The notes under the pieces: model-generated
Seen by the model: the letters and a program-made list of their open reading frames with translations, nothing else
Databases searched by the model: none
What the model was told of the DNA's origin: nothing
Made by a program: the position numbers and the translations under genes
Part shown: positions 60,949-64,000 of the stretch, one piece after another
How positions within the stretch are numbered: the first letter of the stretch is position 1
Layout of the letters: each line of letters starts with the position of its first letter
Source: Oscillospiraceae bacterium
GTDB lineage: Bacteria > Bacillota > Clostridia > Oscillospirales > Ruminococcaceae
DNA: 64,000 nucleotides
Assembly (NCBI GenBank): GCA_009783695.1
Contig: WRCY01000007.1
Span: 1 to 64,000 of the forward strand
Direction of reading: 5' to 3'

Positions 60949-61085
60949 TACCCAAACGTAAAACGTTTGGTATCCGCTTTGCTGATGGTTTCGGCAAAGC
61001 CGAAACGGTGATTTTATTTCAACAATGATTCGGCGCGTTAGCGCCGTCGGCGGCTTTGCCGCCGCAATCGCCGCAGGCGATTGGA
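60949..61085 (+). repeat. Hairpin array between duplicated promoter words
   Basis: CCAAACGTAAAACGTTTGG, GTTTCGGCAAAGCCGAAAC, GGCGCGTTAGCGCC, GGCGGCTTTGCCGCC and AATCGCCGCAGGCGATT in a row. Flanked by direct repeats (60931-60947 and 61090-61106), suggesting insertion with target duplication. Between 61107 and 61289 I see only AT-rich sequence and a small CATTAC/GTAATG stem. Confidence 0.7.
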
Positions 61086-61289
61086 ATTATGTTATAATAA
61101 CCTCACCCGTTACCGAAAATAAATTTTTAAACGGGTCTCGAGAACATTACAGTGAAAAGTAATGCTTATACGCAGGGTTTGAAATACATAATTAGGCAAT
61201 TTTGCAAAAATCCATAGTTATATAAAAAAACCGGCGTTTAAAAAGTAATAACATATAAGACAGTTGCAGAAATATCTCTTTCAATCTGT

Positions 61290-61315
61290 AAAAGGCAATA
61301 GGTAAGCCTTTTTTA
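61290..61315 (+). terminator. Terminator-like hairpin in the Clp leader
   Basis: AAAAGGC-AATAGGTAA-GCCTTTTTT, 16 bases before the ribosome site of the Clp gene. Either an attenuator or the end of a short leader RNA. Confidence 0.6.
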
Positions 61316-61345
61316 CGTAAAGTATTTTTGAAAGGAGTACCGAGA

Positions 61346-64000
61346 TTGCCTGCTCGGTATATTATTATGTTGTGGAAAGACGGTCAAAGTGAACTTGATG
61401 TAACTATGCTTGATGATTCAACGGCTTTTTTAATCGAATCCGCGATTGAGCATTGCGCAGAAAAATCATATAAAAACATCACGCTATTATCGTTATTATA
61501 TCCGCTGTTTGTTTTGCGCGAGAGCGGCAGCCAATCAAATCCGCCTGAAGTAGTGCGATTGAGTAAAATTCTGAGTAATTTTCTGATAAACGGAATGACT
61601 TTTAACTTATGTGCATCAGCGACGGAAAAAATGCGCCTGAAAACAAAAGACGACATCAATCCCTATGAGCGTGCTAATTGGGAAGATGGGGCAGCGGACT
61701 TGGTTGAGGATATGCTTGCCCGCGAGCAGAAATGCGGCTGTGCGGAATTTGCACTAAACATTTTCAAACGTATCACTGACGCGGGTAATTTTGATTCCGA
61801 GCTGCTGCATGGAATGATTGATGTTTCAAATCTTATTGATACTCTTTCAAATAAATTTGAAAATATTGATGTTTTTAGTGAATCCGGCGAAATCACGGGC
61901 GTTTCACTGGGTGTGAAAAATATACTTTTAAGTGCTTTGAAAGCGGCAGAAACCTGCGGGAAATGCGAAGCATCTCCCGCACATATGATTTATGCAATCT
62001 TAAAAGAAAACGACGGCTATGTTTCCGCAATTATAAACAGAGCGGCTTCCCATGATTTAAGCTTATCAAAAAGCTTTGCAATTATAAAATCCCACATATA
62101 CAATAATTTTGAATCGGGGGCTTCAACCTCGCGATTGTTATTAAACGAGAAGAGTTTTAACGAGCAGTGCGTAAAGATTTTAAACGACGCCGCAAACTCC
62201 GGCAGTGAGCATGGTGAAAAAGCCGTTGATGAACGCAGGCTTTTATTGGAGCTTCTGAACAGCAGCGACGCCGGCGTAAAGATGATTTTAATAAATCAAT
62301 TAAAATGGAATGTCAGCGAGATGGTTTCCATTGCTGAGAATCTCAAATGGAATCCGCTTTCTGTACCGCTGCCTGTTTTTTTGCGTGAATGTCAAAACCT
62401 TTCCGTGAAAGACCATCGGAATTTGATTGAGCGGCAGGAAATTACCGATGAAATAATCGAGGTTTTATATAATCCGTCAAGCCACAATGTTGCGGTTTTC
62501 GGGGAGAAGGGTGTCGGTAAAACCGCCTGCGCCCACCTTTTGGCAAAGGCGTTGAAAGAAAGCAATTCCGCACTTTTGCAAGAAACTCCGGTTGTGTATT
62601 TGGATTTCTCCGAATTTCAAGGGGACGATAAAAATCCAAAAACAAGTCAGCATTATGGGATACAAAGCACGGGGAATCCGGCAATCGCTCAAATATTCAC
62701 TTTCATGGAAGAGCATCCGCGTCCCGTATACATAATTGATAATGTTGATTTAATTGCCGAGGAGTTTATCGGATATTGCGCAAAAAGGCTCGTGAATAAC
62801 GAGTATAAGCTCGCCGTAATAATGAATAATGCAACAAAAAAGCTTTTCGACGATTATCAGTCGGGCGGGATTAATCTGCAATTCGTTGAAATCGAAGAGC
62901 TAAGCCCTAAAACAGCAGAAAAAAGAGAGTTGATTTTACAAATCATTAATGCAAAAATGTCAGAAATAAGTGAAAAATACGATGTCAGTTTCGATGAAAA
63001 ATCACCTGATTATGCTTTGCGTATGTCTGTAGATTATTTGCTGTCCAAAAGACTTCCGCAAAAAGCGATTGCTTTGCTTGAAAGCATAGCTGCACTTAAA
63101 CGCACAAAATCGAATCTTTACGGCGGCGATAAACCTTTTATCGGAAAAGAGGACATTGCCGGAATTATCTCAAAGGAAACCCTGCTGCCGGTAGAATCAA
63201 TCTTAGGCATGGGGCAGGATAAGGATTTTAACTACTTGCTTTCACAAGCGATAGTCGGTCAGAATCACGCTGTAGCAAAAGTCGCCGACAGGCTTGATTT
63301 AATCCAGAAAGGAATGGTTGATTCGAGCCGTCCCGCGGCTATATTCTTATTCGCGGGATTATCGGGAACGGGCAAAACCGAGCTCGCAAAGCAAATCGCA
63401 AGCGTCTATTCATCTTCCCATAAAATAACAACATATGAAATGAACAGCTTCAAGGAAAGTCATGCAACTTCACGCATTATAGGTGTTCCGCCGGGATATG
63501 AGGGCTACGCCGAAGGCGGCAAACTTATAAACGATATCAACAAAGACCCTTATTCGCTTATATTATTCGACGAGGTGGAAAAAGCCCACCCGTCCATGTG
63601 GGACCCGCTCATGAGGTTATTCGACGAAGGCGTTGCAGAAGACACCCGCGGCGTTACCGCTTACGGGAACAAGTCGTTCTTCGTGCTTACATCGAATATC
63701 GGTCAATACGAAATAGCCGATATGCTCCGTCAAAACCGCCCTCTTGAAGAAATAGAGGATGCAGTCAAGGACGCTATAGGCGAAGCGGTTCACTCCGAAA
63801 GCAAGCAGAAGTGTTTCCGCCCTGAGTTTATCGGAAGAATTACCAGGAGCGGCGGCATAGTGATTTTCAATGCGCTCGGTTACGAGGCTCTTGCAGGGAT
63901 TACAAGGAGAATTGCCCGTAACGAAGAAAGCAAATTTGAATCAATGAGAGAATGTAAATTAAAAATTGACGATGCGGTTATTGAGTTTATTGCTAAAAAG
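61346..64000 (+). CDS. Clp/ClpB-type AAA+ ATPase with divergent N-terminus, partial
   Basis: TTG start at 61346, 8 bases after AAAGGAG (ATG at 61367 is the alternative). 885 residues are open to the window edge. Residues 1-170 are helical and unrecognised. Clp_N-like repeats follow at about 183-235 and 265-330. NBD1 has Walker A GEKGVGKT (386-393) but a changed Walker B, YIIDNVD, with Asn in place of the catalytic Glu (466). NBD2 is intact: GLSGTGKT (671-678), LILFDEVEKAHP (D742, E743), sensor FFVLTSNIG and CFRPEFIGRI. So NBD2 is probably the active motor. Could be a ClpB disaggregase relative, a ClpV-like sheath recycler, or a specialised unfoldase; downstream genes are not visible. Confidence 0.85.
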   Translation, partial: MPARYIIMLWKDGQSELDVTMLDDSTAFLIESAIEHCAEKSYKNITLLSLLYPLFVLRESGSQSNPPEVVRLSKILSNFLINGMTFNLCASATEKMRLKTKDDINPYERANWEDGAADLVEDMLAREQKCGCAEFALNIFKRITDAGNFDSELLHGMIDVSNLIDTLSNKFENIDVFSESGEITGVSLGVKNILLSALKAAETCGKCEASPAHMIYAILKENDGYVSAIINRAASHDLSLSKSFAIIKSHIYNNFESGASTSRLLLNEKSFNEQCVKILNDAANSGSEHGEKAVDERRLLLELLNSSDAGVKMILINQLKWNVSEMVSIAENLKWNPLSVPLPVFLRECQNLSVKDHRNLIERQEITDEIIEVLYNPSSHNVAVFGEKGVGKTACAHLLAKALKESNSALLQETPVVYLDFSEFQGDDKNPKTSQHYGIQSTGNPAIAQIFTFMEEHPRPVYIIDNVDLIAEEFIGYCAKRLVNNEYKLAVIMNNATKKLFDDYQSGGINLQFVEIEELSPKTAEKRELILQIINAKMSEISEKYDVSFDEKSPDYALRMSVDYLLSKRLPQKAIALLESIAALKRTKSNLYGGDKPFIGKEDIAGIISKETLLPVESILGMGQDKDFNYLLSQAIVGQNHAVAKVADRLDLIQKGMVDSSRPAAIFLFAGLSGTGKTELAKQIASVYSSSHKITTYEMNSFKESHATSRIIGVPPGYEGYAEGGKLINDINKDPYSLILFDEVEKAHPSMWDPLMRLFDEGVAEDTRGVTAYGNKSFFVLTSNIGQYEIADMLRQNRPLEEIEDAVKDAIGEAVHSESKQKCFRPEFIGRITRSGGIVIFNALGYEALAGITRRIARNEESKFESMRECKLKIDDAVIEFIAKK

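Noticed and set aside
61107-61289. Riboswitch in the Clp gene leader
   Set aside because: No conserved aptamer words (c-di-GMP, SAM, FMN, TPP, purine or T-box) were found; only short stems.

Overview
The window comes from an anaerobic Gram-positive bacterium of the class Clostridia, most likely an uncultured gut or rumen relative of Ruminococcaceae/Oscillospiraceae. The evidence is gene content: a SleC-like spore-cortex protein, a dockerin-bearing FN3 protein, a PssA/Psd pair, AAAGGAG ribosome sites and many TTGACA-17-TATAAT promoters. No rRNA, tRNA or CRISPR array was recognised.

Layout. 1-5.8 kb is the right end of an integrated mobile element: small accessory genes, XRE/HTH regulators with shared palindromic operators, a membrane-anchored HTH protein and a large serine recombinase split by a one-base frameshift. 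5.9-14.5 kb is chromosomal: the SleC-like N-terminal protein, then a leftward run of GNAT acetyltransferase, class II aldolase, pssA, psd, HD-domain protein, BMP-type lipoprotein, Orn/Lys/Arg decarboxylase and FapA/DUF342. 14.8-17.5 kb reads right (EpsG-like protein, membrane protein, collagen-like surface protein). 17.6-21.9 kb is a leftward RND exporter, DUF4358 lipoprotein and MarR. 22-32 kb holds a SLOG protein, GH2 glycosidase, prfB, a small surface protein, glnA, a methyltransferase and an ABC-F ATPase. 32-40 kb reads left: pyruvate carboxylase, lactate permease, and a cation P-type ATPase preceded by a yybP-ykoY manganese riboswitch.

40.4-57.2 kb is the most striking part. It has a secreted BIG-like/FN3/dockerin protein and, convergent with it, a complete leftward type IV pilus operon (pilC, pilA, a fused pilM-pilN, pilO, four further pilin-like genes, pilB, pilT). 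Inside that operon is a secreted protein with two CBM2-like modules and four InlB-type repeats. Together these suggest pilus-assisted attachment to plant polysaccharide. 57.5-60.8 kb has small genes and the rpsF-ssb-rpsR operon with yjbQ. From 61.3 kb a large two-domain Clp-type AAA+ ATPase runs off the window.

Running through the window is a family of about 75-nt repeats (12 clear copies). They lie between genes, always in the sense direction, begin at or just after the upstream stop codon and end with the ribosome site of the next gene. The core is ATCGGGGAAAACG followed by a T-rich arm. Two loci carry tandem copies (x2 at 8.2 kb, x3 at 53.3-53.5 kb). A second family of hairpin-array, MITE-like elements, a separate 160-bp MITE beside the Mn riboswitch, and a 7-bp repeat family (unit ACAATTG) are also present.
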